Origin: Scleromitrula shiraiana
Lineage: Eukaryota > Ascomycota > Leotiomycetes > Helotiales > Sclerotiniaceae
Reading direction: 5' to 3'
Assembly (NCBI GenBank): GCA_028455995.1
Contig: JABELC010000003.1
Location: 1-64,000 of the forward strand
Length of the DNA: 64,000 nt
Part shown: in pieces, positions 11,119-24,143 of the stretch
Position numbering within the stretch: position 1 is the stretch's first letter
Layout of the letters: each line of letters starts with the position of its first letter
Notes under the pieces: generated by a model
Databases searched by the model: none
What the model was told of the DNA's origin: nothing
Seen by the model: the letters and a program-made list of their open reading frames with translations, nothing else
Made by a program: the position numbers and the translations under genes

Positions 11119-13126
11119 TTTGATTTTCTTGTTGTGTTACGTTGGGGCATTAACAACCTTGGGAATAAATTGATGTTTGTTTATTGAGAGATTGAGATGT
11201 TGATTTGGACTCGACTCGAATCGAATTTGGATTTGGATTTGGATTTGGATTCGTGAAATTGTAATGACTGCCCTTCAATTCGAAATACGATACGCAGCGA
11301 TGACTCGTTTCTTAGATCGTTATATCGACATTCGTCCACCGAGTAAATACTTTGATCGATCAATCGTCCTTCACTTATATCATGGTCCCTAAAGATCGAT
11401 TTCTAATAGAGTCTCAATTATATTCTCTCCTGTCCCCTCAAACGATTGTCGGTTATTCTTCTTTCCAAATCCCACTTCCAATGTTGAATTCAATTGATAT
11501 ATATCGTATGGTGTCGCAGATGGCAGATGAATGTTTCGTACAGTAGTTTGGTCGTATAATGAATGAACGAATAAATGAACAAATGAATGAACGAATAAAT
11601 GAATAAATGAATGGATAAACAAATATATAAAAATCAATCAAAAGGAGAGTCGAATGGTAAGATTGATTGATTGATGTCCCTCCTGAGAGAAAAAGAATAA
11701 TTGTTAAAGTTAGAAAACCAAACCAAAACAATAATAATAAAGCCTCGCGATAAAATTCCCAAAGCGATAAAATCAATTCAATTTCCTCATAAACGATAAA
11801 TGTAAAACGAGGAAAATCTTGGGGTTGTTACAGGGGTGTATCATTAAGTGGGTGGGTAGTGCTAATCTAATGAGATTGGGTGATTGTCGATTATATTTTA
11901 GATTTTAGATTTTATATCTTATATCTTATATTTTATATACTTCATTTCAATCAATCAGCTTGGCGACGAAGATGATAATTTTGAATATAATACGAAAGTA
12001 GTACTAGTATACAATATTTAACAATAGTTATCCATATCTATTAAAAATATATCATGAAAGAATCTATATCTATATTTACACCTCCGAAGATCTATTTCCA
12101 TACTTTCATTGTTCGTTCAATCATCAATCATCAATCATCAATCATCAATCTACATCCATCCATCCATCCATCCATCCATCCATCCATCCATTTTCCCCAA
12201 CCCAAGCAACACATCCATCAGTACGAATTCCAATCTCCTCTTATCGACCCCCCGCTAAAACATTGAAATCCAAAATCCAAAAATCCCAAAATCCCAAAAT
12301 AAAAAAAAAAACCCCTGACATTAGCTCTGCGATACTGAAGTGGATCACTTATGGCACTGTCACGGGCGATTCTAGTTTAAAGGTTGCTTTAGGACTGTGG
12401 GTACTACTAACTACTGTATGCCGGTACCGATACTTCACATGTGAATGCGGTAGCTTGTTTGTTACAAGAAGGCAAAATCGTGGCGCAGTTTGGTGCGATG
12501 AGCACATGGGACTTGGTATTGGATGTATGTGTTCAATAAAGTCTTGTACAGTGGGAGCGAGATATATTTATTATTGATGGTTCAGTGGTGGAATATGTGT
12601 GTGATATACGGAGTTGGTTTTAATGTTATGCTTATTGCTCAGCTGAATGGCTTAATTGAAACTCGGAGGGTAAAGTGGCGTTGGGACGCTTGTTTGGCGC
12701 TTTGAAGACGTATACGGTATTTTACAGCAGTACATATAGGTCTCACTCACTAATACGACATTGGGAATAATAAATAGTCATGTAACTTATCCAAATTATA
12801 ACATTCAAGAAGTAATAATCCTTTCACAAAAAAACTACTTAGGTATGGAAAACGTGAAAACGTGAAATCCATGTGTTGCCTTTCCCACCTTCCTCCACCA
12901 CCACAACCCAATATCATCAACGAACCATACCATACCATTCATTAAGTTCGTAACTCAAAATCCAAAAAAAGTTTATCCGGAACTCCAATATGACCTCCCA
13001 GAGATGGTACACTCTTAAACTCATCCCATCCCATCCATTCATCTCAATCCATCAAATATCATCATCCGCACATTTTTATATCGTACCCCTCCCTCTATCG
13101 TACCCTCCATCCCTGCATGCACCGTC
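11119..13126. other. Intergenic with microsatellites
   Basis: No supported gene. It contains an imperfect GGATTT repeat near 11225-11253, AATGAACG/AATGAATG-type repeats at 11560-11625, TCAATCATCAA repeats near 12118-12150 and an (ATCC)n tract at about 12153-12191. The plus open frame 12263-12577 begins in A-rich repeats and shows no family motif. The left part is probably the promoter and leader of the fibroin-3-related gene. The right part is the 3' region of the RCR gene. Confidence 0.6.
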
Positions 13127-14014
13127 TTATCTAATAACCCCATCATCCTGGACCTTCTTCGTTGGTGGTGGACCCGGCGGAGCCTGATAAACATTATCGC
13201 CTGCTCTCTGATATGAATTCGGTGGTTGTTGCAACTCGATGCCGTTTTCTTGTCCTTGGTATTGACCTTGATAGTTGTGATTTCCGTAGTATCCATCATT
13301 GCTATTGAAGGTGTTGCCGGTTTGTTGGGGCGCGACGCCGGCTGGTGTGTACATTGGTGGAGGGGCAGCTCCGTAGTTGTGGTGGCCGTATGCGGGTGGT
13401 TTTGCCATAAATCCTGTGCCGTACATGGGTGTGAGACCTCTGCGGCGACGGCGACGAGCGTTGAGACATCTGTGGGGAATGAATATTAGATTGTTGAATT
13501 GTTTGGATAGATTTGATAGATATGACTTACGATAATCCAAATCCGAGAAGAAGAAAAGCAAAAATGATGACTACGAGTGCTACCCATCTACCCCATGAGT
13601 TCCTAGAAAATTGTGTTAATTAAGAGTTCAATATTGATGCAAAGCTAGGTGTTGGATGTGACTCTCAATGAGGGGTGAATAGTAACTTACCACGTTGAAT
13701 AATAACAGTTGCCATACGAATCGCATCTATAAGCCATGATGCCTGATTAGAATTTATCGATAAGATAGCAAATTATATTGAAAGATATGTTGTGTATATC
13801 GGGAAGAAAGATGATGGAAGTTTTGAGGATGAAATTTCGATGTTCCAATAGATACAAACAAAGAAATTCAAGTTTGTAGTTAAAAAAAAATGGAAGCGTA
13901 AGATCAAGAGAACAAACATTTGAAAGAAGAAAAAGAAGAAGAATTCAATACTTACGAGTCATCATCATCATCATAAAAGTCCCTCTCGGCAATCAAGGCA
14001 GACAACACAGCCAT
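13127..14014 (-). CDS. RCR-family membrane protein (chitin synthesis regulation / Congo red resistance)
   Basis: Four exons on minus (14014-13956, 13726-13691, 13602-13531, 13469-13127) give 169 residues, with every junction frame-consistent. After an acidic start (DDDDD at 15-19) comes CDSYGNCYYSTWNSWGRW, the RCR signature. One transmembrane helix (about 38-55) follows, then a cluster of six Arg (61-66) and GLTPMYGTGFMAKPPAY. Two PPxY motifs, PPAY (80-83) and PPMY (93-96), are present. In yeast Rcr1/Rcr2 such motifs recruit the Rsp5 ubiquitin ligase for trafficking of plasma-membrane and wall proteins. A role in chitin deposition or endosome-plasma membrane sorting is inferred from that family. 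The tail is rich in Tyr, Gln and Asn. Confidence 0.9.
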
Positions 14015-16359
14015 CTTATTCTGAACTGATTATCAAATGTGGAAATTTAACCGTATTTGAGTATTTGAGTATTTGAGTGATTCTTGACTGGTATTTCAGC
14101 TTGTTTGAGCCTTGTCCTTACGACGACTATTTTGGTAACAAGGATATAGATCTAAGCTTTGGATGTCTTACGTCAACCAAAGTCGTATGCTACTGCAAGT
14201 TAATAAATCTTATCAAATAATTAGATATTTATATCCTCATAAAAAAAAGTAAAAGAGGTTGAGTAAGGACGTAGAATGTAGAATGTAGAATGTAGGATGT
14301 AGGAGGAAGGAAGAAAGTATGTAAAGAAGAAGAAGATATAATAGGTATGGGGAGGATTTATTACTTCTTCGTGGAAGGGCAACTTTTGAAGTAAGTAGTT
14401 AGTTCTACGAGTAAGGTAGGTAGGTAGGTAGGTAGGTAGGTAGGTTGGAAGAAAAATAATATGAGGTGGTTGAGTAAAGGTGGCTAAGTAACTTTTACTA
14501 AGAACTATAGAAAGCTAAAGTTTAGCTACGGTAGTAACGGAGTAGTTATACGAATTCTACCCACTGGGCTGGGCTACATCTATTGAATATTATTAATATA
14601 ATAATACACTGACAGTACGAAGTTCCAGTTTAAAATTATAAATTTATAAAATTATTAAATCATAATATCTCTTGACTCTTCAGCTATTGCTGTCACCCGA
14701 ATTCTTATTATTCAAATTGAATGTAATAATAAGTTTCAGTCTTACGTCTCGGGTGGGCAGGCCGGATTATAGAAATATCAACAACTAGTTAAACATTACC
14801 CGAACAAGGTAAACCAGAGATGACTTTATTACATCATTCACTAATAACTTCTGACTCCAACTCTCTTCCGAAGTATCCATAATTTATATTATACTACACT
14901 ATTGACTGAAGTTACGAACCTTCCTTTGTGTCACTCGATTATATACAGAGGGTATAATAATAAGATGTTTTATATCTATTATTTAAAAGTTCCCTCTGGA
15001 CTTGATTATTTTTTCTTCTTCCTTAAACTTCCATATTTTATGTTGATGCCCTTCCCTTCTTCCCTTTTTCCCTTTCCCTTTTCCCTTCCCTATCCAAAGC
15101 CGAAGCACAGTTCTACCATACCGTACCCGTACAGTAAAGACACGCACAAGCACAAACATCAATAATCGTATCGCACTCCTCTTCCCTTCCAAAAAAAATT
15201 AATCCCTCCTTCCAACCAGCCCATTACAACCAATCAAGTTTATCCAATCTCACTCGGCAATTAAACCAATCAAAAATCCCCAAATCTTTTTTTCCCAGTC
15301 CATGCTTTACCATTGCCAGCGCATCAAACGTGGTATGTGCGTAAGTTTTCCTGTACGAAATGAGCGAGCGCCGCGCTGCCAGCGAAGCAAAATGCTTGCT
15401 CGCTGGCTGGTTGATGGGTTTTGAAAATGAAGGTGTTGTCCCTTTTTCTTCTCTCTCACACTCCTACTTGCATTCTCTTCCTCTCCCTCTTCCACTCGAG
15501 CCATCCCTTCGTCTATTCACACAATTATACTCGAACGACGGAACTCGAGGTAAAGGCAATTGCGAATTCCTTTGCCGAGGAAATAGTTTTATATACGGGA
15601 TGAATGGATCGATCCATGCGATGCGCTTCGCTGCGCTATGAAAGTTACATCATGTCGAAGAATTATTAAACACCAGCCAAGCAGCTGAACAGTCCCTCTT
15701 CCTATGCCATGCCGCGGACAACGAGATTGTAGAGCTAGGCAGCGAACATTATCACGAATAAAGGAACCGACGAATACGAAACAGAAATGGGTCGATTGTC
15801 CAGAAGCTGGAATTAACAATGCAGAAGCGAATATCTTAAATACAATGTGATTCCACTCTGATCACTTTAAACAAACACCATGCACACCATACCATGCCAT
15901 TCAATAACCAGTACTTTTCCCGAACGAGGTGTATTCGAATGCTGGAAATCGACTCTCGAGTTTGGTAGATAATTTTGACTACCAGCGGAAAGAAAACATA
16001 ATAAAGAGGGTTTGGTCATAAAGGTCGTCTTATCATTGGTGGCAGACATGGTGCATCAAGAAGAGGTTAAGGAATTACATTTCTGTTCCATCCACTGGGT
16101 TCTCGAATGCATGAGAGTCCAAGCCGCCGATTAGGGTAAAAGAAAAGGAAACTAGTTAAAAATTGGTGCTGCGAGCTGAAGAGTATATGTGGTCTGCGAA
16201 GACCGAGAAAAGGACATTCATTTATCTTTCCGTTCACTTCGTTAATTCGTCATTACTCCTTATATCCTATTCTGGAAAATTGGAACCCGCCTTTGCGCCT
16301 TGAGACGGGATGTATCTGTTGTTATTCTCTGGTCGCACTCCAGTCCTTCCGTATATTAT
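14015..16359. other. Intergenic, no supported gene
   Basis: It contains a TAGAATG repeat near 14273-14300, a (TAGG)n tract at about 14415-14443, and pyrimidine-rich stretches around 15050-15095 and 15440-15500. Short open frames such as plus 15360-15641 are low complexity and lack motifs. This stretch is probably the promoter of the RCR gene plus the 3' flank of ARL8. Confidence 0.6.
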
Positions 16360-17246
16360 TTATTTATTGGCACGAGCGACAAGCCATTGCAAAACTGCAT
16401 CCAGATTTGTTTCCTCCTTTGCGCTAATTCCATAACAACTCACTTCGCGATGTGAGATATTCTTCAGATCTAAAGCTTCAATGAGATCATCGACCGATAA
16501 TTTTTCCTCGAGATCGGATTTATTGCCAAGAACCAACAGTGGGATGCCTTGAAGGACAGGCTTTTCGAGTAGGAGGTGAAGCTCATCTTTCGCAACTGGA
16601 AGAGCTTCTGTATCGGCAGAATCAACGATGAAAACGATGGCGTTTACACCTCGGCAGTAACGCTCCCACATGGACCGAAATCGTGGCTGTCCTCCGAGAT
16701 CCCAGCATTTGAGCGTCACATGGCCTTTTTGCACACGCTTCATATTGAATCCAACCGTGGGGATCGAGCTAATTCGATATCATGGTCAGTCAGAATGTCT
16801 TCTAACTTATCTGCACAACGTGGAGGATTGGCGAAACCCCGCTTCGACGAAAATGCGAAAATGAATTGTAATAAGGTATATGAAATGTTGAAAGATGGAA
16901 CATACTCAAGTGTAAACTCTCCGCCCTATATATTCACAAGATCGTCAGTATTTGCATCATCGAGCAGGTAGAAGTTCCCGGTTTAAGCTTACCGCCAATA
17001 CTCTCAACAATGAGGTCTTTCCTGCATTCTGCAAACCGATCATCGTAATATCCATCTCGGTCGCCCTACGCAATAAATCAATCAATAATCTAACCAGAAG
17101 AGTCATTTCTCGGATGCTAATTGCCTTGTCTCCCCTCCTTTACAAGACATTGATCTCTGCAGCATATCTCCAATAACAAACTGTAGAGCGACCTACCAAA
17201 AGAGCCGCAGCAACCAATCGTACACCCTTCTGAATAAACTTGCCAT
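16360..17246 (-). CDS. arl8: ARL8-type small GTPase
   Basis: Four exons on minus (17246-17197, 17065-16993, 16925-16906, 16768-16360) give 183 residues, close to the 186 of animal ARL8. The third exon is only 20 bases, but its phase and sequence (GGEFTL) fit exactly. The motifs are complete: P-loop GLQNAGKT (27-34), switch I SIPTVGFN (49-56), DLGGQ (70-74) followed by RFRSMWERYCRGVNAIVF, and NKSD (130-133). The N-terminus MASLFRR lacks the myristoylated Gly2 of ordinary ARFs, which agrees with ARL8. In animals ARL8 recruits kinesin adaptors to lysosomes. In filamentous fungi a role in endosome/vacuole positioning is expected but is inference here. The frequent introns are typical of ARF-family genes in fungi. 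Confidence 0.93.
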
Positions 17247-18988
17247 GATCATTCGATCGCAGACTTCCTATTTCCCTCTTTTGTATTCTGTATTTATTGC
17301 TAGTGCTCGGGAAGCCTTTTCGAATTGTGAAGCTATGTAGGTTCGGAAGAGGTACAAGATGCAGGGTTGAAGAGAGGTGATGGAGGAGGTTGCAGATCTT
17401 ATTTTCAACTCCAAAGAACAGATAAATACATCAGAGCAATGAAATTTAAATAATATCTTCTTCGCTTTGATGATTGTAGGAGATAATCTTGATCGGTAGG
17501 AAGTATTCTCGATGTATTTTATACTAAAATGAAGTAGATGAGGTAATGTAAATGTGATGTAGAGTGTGTAAATTATGGTGGAGGATGTTTTCTACGGTGA
17601 AGCTATCGCTTGAAGTGCAGCGCTTGTGATTTTCCCCCCAGGCCAGGAAGAACCACGGACCACAATTCGGGTAACCTTTGATTTTTGAAAAAATATGAAG
17701 ACTAATGATGAAGTGTACGTATGAGTATCGACATTGGTATTGAATGTTTGAAAGGTTCTTGTATATAGAATGTTTATGATATCAGTATGTAAACAAATGG
17801 AAGTAGTAGTGAGTGGTTAGGTGGTATTGATTGATGATAGCTCGTCTCATGAAGCTGTGCTAGATGTATCAATAGAATGTGTATGTATGTGAGATGTATC
17901 TAGCTCAAGAAAACCTAGTACCAAGTTTGATATATGTACAACATCAGAGGAAACCGAAGAAGTATGGTAAGAGGAATGGGCATACAGGATTTCCTGTCCT
18001 AAAGAATAAAAGCCTAAAGTTGCTTGTATCTTGGCTGCTGGTGATACAATAAGTAATGAATACTTCGATATCTAACTGGGGGGTTCACGGCTATGCAGAT
18101 GATCTAAAAGAAGCCTCCTGAAATGGTTTCAGTGTATCTTTTGGATACAAAGTTGATGAGGATGGTTGAGATCATATCTTCTTCTGGCTCTACTCATCAC
18201 ACTACATTTATAGTATACCTCATGCCTAGTGGTCTACTGTATGTCAAATAAAGACCCATTTTATCAAATACCTTTTATGTAGTAGTTTGAAATTATATGC
18301 ATAGGATCGAGGTGCTTACCTGGCGGGCATGGTACATACAGACATCAGAGGTACCTACATAACATGCTTCTACCGGCAGATAGCTACATAGTACCTACAG
18401 AGTACTTACAAAGAAGGGGTGGTAATATTCCGTAACCCTCTCGTCGTGAAAGACTAGAATCTGAAAGATGCGGCAAAACATTTTCAGCATCTGTTGGAGT
18501 AACCTGTTGCATAGTAGCAAAAGCTTTGGAATTTTGTAGCAAATTAGATTTGACTATAGGTTCATTTTATCCAAGAGCAGAAAGTCCAAGAAAAGCCCAA
18601 CAGTTTCAGAGCCTGATGAGAAGTAATAAGACTTGAGAATAATCAGGATTATTTTTGTCTTCTCCAAGAGTCAAGAGTTATTAATGATGTCTCTCTTTCA
18701 TTCTTCCAAGCTTTGCAGCAAGCCCAGCCTATGTTCGCCTCGGCGATACGCATTTTTGTTATCTGCTTATCGCTATCTGATCTGCTTATATAAGCGGCTC
18801 ATTTTTCGAAACTTTTTTTTTCCTTCCGATTGATTGAAGATTGCTATCAACAACTTTTCAAGGACAAATACTTCCTTTATGAATTGAAGTATCAACATTC
18901 GTCGTAAGTCTCAACTACCTTGACATAATCTCAAACAGATATTTTACATTCCAAAGAACTTGACTAATCCAATGCGCATAGCTCCAAA
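17247..18988. other. Divergent intergenic region between ARL8 and RPA135
   Basis: No supported gene. The 1.7 kb should contain the promoters of both divergently transcribed housekeeping genes. A pyrimidine-rich tract at about 18800-18830 lies some 160-190 bases before the RPA135 start. No clear TATA box was seen for either gene. Confidence 0.5.
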
Positions 18989-21900
18989 ATGCCTCCCTCA
19001 AAGTCTTCCTCTCCTCCAACCAATACAGAATGGTCTCATGAATTTGATACCATTCGAAGAGAAAATCTTTTCCGAAATCCCCCCAAAGACCATACCGCCT
19101 ACCCAGCACTTCAAGCCGCAGTTGCTCCCCATATCGAATCTTACAATGCCCTGTTTGAAGAGAATGGGTTGATCGCCCAAGGATTGTTAGATATTGGATC
19201 AAAAACATACCTAGATGGAGATGATAGAGCAGGACCAGCTGGAAAGACAAGGTTAACTGTTAGGGTTAAGGAAGTTTTGGTTGATAAGTCTATGCTACCT
19301 GCGTCAAACAAATGGTCTACCAAGAATCGTGAGATTCTTCCTTCAGAGTGTAGAGAACGACATGTTACCTATCGAGGAAAGATGACGGCGCGCATGGAAT
19401 ATCAAATCAATAATGGAGATCCAAAAGAATTTTTCAGAGATCTTGGACAATTACCACTCATGTTAATGGTATGCTATTTCTACGTTTGAGGTTGTAGAAA
19501 TAGAGCTAACAATTTTCCCTATAGTCTAGTAAATGCCATCTCGAAAACAATTCACCAGCACAACTTGTACAGAAAAAAGAAGAATCCGAAGAACTTGGAG
19601 GTTATTTCGTTGTCAATGGAATTGAGAAAATCATTCGTTTGCTCATCGTTAATAGAAGGAATTTTCCCATGGCTATCATTCGACCTTCATTTAAAAACAG
19701 AGGACCAGCATATACAGAATTCGGTATGCTTATACGTTCTGTACGACCAGATCAAACATCGCAAACGAACGTTTTACATTACTTGAACGATGGAAATGTT
19801 ACTTTCCGATTCTCGTGGCGGAAAAACGAATTCCTTGTGCCAGTCATGATGATTATGAAGGCATTAGTTGAAACCAACGATAGAGAAATTTTCGAAGGAC
19901 TTGTCGGTGCAGCTGGATCGAAGGGCTCGGAAAACACATTCTTGACCGATCGAGTGGAATTATTACTACGAACATACAAGAACTATGGACTATACACCAA
20001 GAGTAAAACCAGAGCATATTTGGGAGAGAAATTCCGAATTGTCCTAGGAGTACCAGATACCATGTCAAATTATGACTGCGGAACGGAATTTTTACGAAGA
20101 ATCGTACTCGTACATCTTGGTAATGTCAATGTTACGGAATCTCAAGACAACGACAAATTCAAAATGCTCCTTTTCATGACTAGAAAGCTATACAGTTTGG
20201 TTGCAGGAGATTGTGCTGGCGACAACCCGGATGCTGTTCAAAATCAAGAGATTTTACTTGGCGGATTTTTGTATGGAATGATCATTAAGGAGCGTTTAGA
20301 AGATTGGCTTCACACCGGTTTAAGAGCAGCATTGAGAGATTACATTCGAAGAAACCCGGAAAACAGCTTTTCGTCTCCCGAATTCTTAAAAGATTTCCCG
20401 GTTAAGATTTGCGGGAAAACAAACGAAAATGTGGGTGGAGCTTTGGAATACTTCATGTCCACTGGAAATCTTGTCAGTCCGACAGGTTTGGATTTGCAAC
20501 AAGTCTCTGGATTCACTGTCGTTGCAGAGAAAATCAACTTCTTGAGATTTATCAGTCATTTCCGCATGGTACACAGAGGTAGTTTCTTCGCTCAACTGAA
20601 GACTACTACTGTTCGAAAGTTACTACCAGAGAGTTGGGGTTACTTATGTCCTGTTCACACTCCTGATGGAAGTCCTTGTGGACTTTTGAATCATCTTGCA
20701 CACAAATGTATCATTCTCACACATTCATCAGACGTCTCGGCAATTCCAAAGCTACTCGCCGATCTTGGTGTTGTCGGCTCGGGTTCATCCTCTACCTTGG
20801 AAAGTGTAGTCGTTCAATTGGATGGAAGAATTATGGGATGGTGTACACCAAAGCAATCACTCGTTATTGCTGATACTTTGAGATTTTGGAAAGTCGAAGG
20901 AACGCACAATGTTCCCAAGAATCTAGAAATTGGTTACATTCCAAACTCGAAAGGCGGGCAATACCCCGGTGTCTATTTGGCTTCATCTCCTGCTAGAATG
21001 GTTCGACCAGTCAAATATTTACCTCTGGACAAAGAAGATTTGGTGGGACCTCTCGAACAACCTTTTATGTCGATTGCTGTTACCGAGCAAGAAATTACAT
21101 CAGGCGAATCTACTCATGTTGAATTCGACCCAACTCATATTCTATCTATTCTCGCAAACATGACTCCTTTCTCTGATTTCAATCAATCTCCCAGAAACAT
21201 GTACCAATGTCAGATGGGTAAACAATCCATGGGAACTCCTGGTACAGCCATTCGATACAGAACCGATAACAAAACCTACCGACTTCAAACCGGTCAAACA
21301 CCCATCGTGCGAGCACCATTACATAACGAATACGGTTTTGATAATTTCCCCAATGGGATGAATTCCGTTGTTGCTGTTATTTCTTATACCGGTTATGACA
21401 TGGACGATGCTATGATTATCAACAAGTCCGCGCACGAGCGCGGCTTCGGTCATGGAACCATCTATAAAGTCAAGAAGTATGAGTTGGAAGAAGGTGGGCA
21501 TAAATCTCGATCGGCTAAAAACATTAAGAAACTTTTCGGGTTTGCTCCTGGTGGACTAGTGAAAGCAGAGTGGAAGGCTGCGATCGATGAAGATGGTTTA
21601 CCTTTCATCGGAAGGATGGTGCAGGAAGGTGATTTGATTTGCGCATGGCACACAGTAAGCATGGACGAAAATGGAAAATACGTCAACCGAGATGGACAAA
21701 CACATTTCGAGAAATACAAGGAAACTGAAATCGCATTCATCGAAGAAGTTAGGTTGATCGGTAACGAAAATGGTGCTGAGCCTGCACAAGCAATTTCGGT
21801 CAAGCTTCGCGTACCTCGTTCTCCTGTTATTGGTGACAAGTTTTCTTCTCGACACGGACAGAAGGGTGTTTGCTCTCAAAAATGGCCCGCCATTGATATG

Positions 21901-22671
21901 CCTTTCTCGGAATCGGGTATTCAACCTGATACCATCATCAATCCTCACGCTTTCCCGTCTCGTATGACAATCGGTATGTTCGTGGAGTCGCTCGCTGGAA
22001 AAGCCGGAGCATTACACGGTCTTGCACAAGACAGTACCCCATTCAGATTCGACGAGCAGAATACCGCCGGTGATTACTTTGGTCATCAATTGATGAAAGC
22101 CGGATACAACTATTATGGAAACGAACCGATGTACTCCGGCATTACTGGAGAGGAATTGCACGCGGATATCTACATTGGAGTTGTTTATTACCAACGTTTG
22201 CGTCACATGGTTAACGATAAGTACCAAGTAAGAACAACTGGACCAGTGACACAATTAACAGGTCAACCAATTAAGGGTAGAAAGAAGGGAGGTGGTATCC
22301 GTGTCGGAGAGATGGAACGTGATTCTTTACTTGCCCACGGTACAGCCTTCTTACTTCAAGATCGTCTTCTCAATTGCTCCGATTACACTCGATCATGGAT
22401 TTGCAAGGAATGTGGAACGTTCTTGTCAACCCAACCTACTGTATCAGCTTTCGCGCCCAAGAAGAAGGGAACCGGTGTGGTGAGATGTCGTAAGTGCGCT
22501 CACAGGGCCGAAGGATGGTCTGCCAAGGGGGAGATTTGGGAGGATGGTGAGGGACAGAGATGGGTTGGTGGAGACGATACTACGATTGTTGCTGTACCTG
22601 GAGTGTTGAAATATTTGGATGTGGAATTGGCAGCTATGGGAATTAAGTTGAAGTATAATGTTGGACCTTAA
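18989..22671 (+). CDS. RPA135: DNA-directed RNA polymerase I second-largest subunit
   Basis: This is the core subunit of nucleolar RNA polymerase I, which transcribes the 35S rRNA precursor. It forms half of the active-site cleft with the largest subunit. Two exons are inferred, 18989-19468 and 19525-22671, with one 56-base phase-0 intron. The product is 1208 residues, against about 1203 in yeast. It shows FFRDLGQLPLMLMSSKCHLE near the intron, then GGYFVVNGIEKIIRLL. The active-site block GYDMDDAMIINKSAHERGFG starts near 783, and the hybrid-binding block GDKFSSRHGQKGVCSQKWP starts near 930. A C-terminal zinc site uses CKEC (1120-1123) and CRKC (1148-1151). The Gln-Lys-Gly-Val with Pro-Ala-Ile-Asp context separates it from the Pol II and Pol III paralogues. 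The reading frame is clean throughout. Confidence 0.96.
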
Positions 22672-24143
22672 AAAATTTCATTGGGCGCTGGATGAATGAT
22701 GATGAACTTGGCGTTTTATTTTGTTTGATGGGGATAATTGTAGCATTTACTAGGGGTACTGATTAGGGAATTAAAGGATTAACAAATATTATATTCAATC
22801 ATTCTACTTTGATCAAAATCAGTGAGCTGCCAAGTAATCCGCACTCGTGATCGGCATCTAATAATATATGAAAATAGTATAAGTTTGTGTTATTTCACGT
22901 GAGGCCTTCATAGAAGTAGTATGTGGCGGAAATTAAAATTATCGTATTTGTCAAAAAGGGGTTATTAGGATTTATAAACACTGACAGATGGAAACAATAG
23001 GCTTAACGCTTTCGGTTTATTCTCTAGGAGTCTGCTATTTTCATGCTTAGTGTATACTTAAGTTACATCGAAAGGATAATTTTAGTATTAACGGGTATGT
23101 AAGAAGTCTCTTTTAGGGCTTTTGTGGCTAGTGAGTAGTATTTGTTAGCATCCCCAGTACTCGAGTACATTCAGAAAAAACTTAGGTTAATTCAATCAAC
23201 AGCCACAATACTAACATACTTTCTACTTACTCTAACATGTACGACCAAACAGCTGTCTCATACACTCAATACTATATTCGATGCAATTATAGATGAGGTT
23301 CTTGTGCTCACCTTCTTTCCAGTCCATCGAAACATTGACATGGTATTTATCTGTTACTTATGAGCCTGTCAGCTGAGCCGTGTAGCCTCAAACAAAAACG
23401 GTTCGCAGGATTACATACCGTATGATCTTCAAATCTTAAATATGACCACAAGCTTCCCTAGTGGGACCTTACGTGCTGATCCTTCGCTACGTGGGAATCA
23501 AGAGGGGACAATACACCAAGTTACAGTACAAAAACTATTTACCTTTTAAGCATTTTTGTACCGTTTGCACAATGAGAAGGGTGTATCGAGCCACAAATTC
23601 GAGTCGATTTCATTCCGGGTTAATGATCTACTACGTACAGTATGAACGATCAATTCCTTCAATGAAAATGTCAAGGTTAAGTTACTTTTGATTGAGGCTG
23701 TTCTATAGCCACCTGGTCATGCAAAATGATAGGTTTCTTATTTAGGTTGGCTTCCATTCAATAATGGTAGGACAAGAAAAGATATGTAATATCATAACTT
23801 CTTTCGACATCTTTTGTCTTTATCCTTAACTTTTTCCCTCTTCCATCTCCTTCGTTTTCTTTACAGTCTTTCGTTCTTTGAACAGTGGTGGATAATATCA
23901 CTTGTTCGTCCATTCATTCGTTTGAATTTTGGTATCTTTCAGTGCAGTACCACACATTCTTTTACGGGGTTAAAGAGAAGGTCCGTTGGGAGGAAAAGTT
24001 GGATATCATCAATATAAATCTGATCGTCGGTACCAACATCACTGTCGACTGAATATCTAGGGATTTGCACTACACCGCTACGTCATTCATCGTGTTGGGG
24101 ATTTGCATTTTGAGGCTCAATCCATTCATTGTAATACGACAAT
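22672..24143. other. Intergenic, no supported gene
   Basis: It comprises the 3' flank of RPA135 and the upstream region of the tyrosinase gene. Only short motif-free open frames occur (for example 23142-23363 and 23461-23691). Confidence 0.55.

Noticed and set aside
12263..12577. Plus-strand frame of 104 codons
   Set aside because: It starts in an A-rich repeat, has no motif and no splice-supported extension.
15360..15641. Plus-strand frame of 93 codons
   Set aside because: Low-complexity Ser/Leu/Pro sequence from a pyrimidine tract, with no motif.
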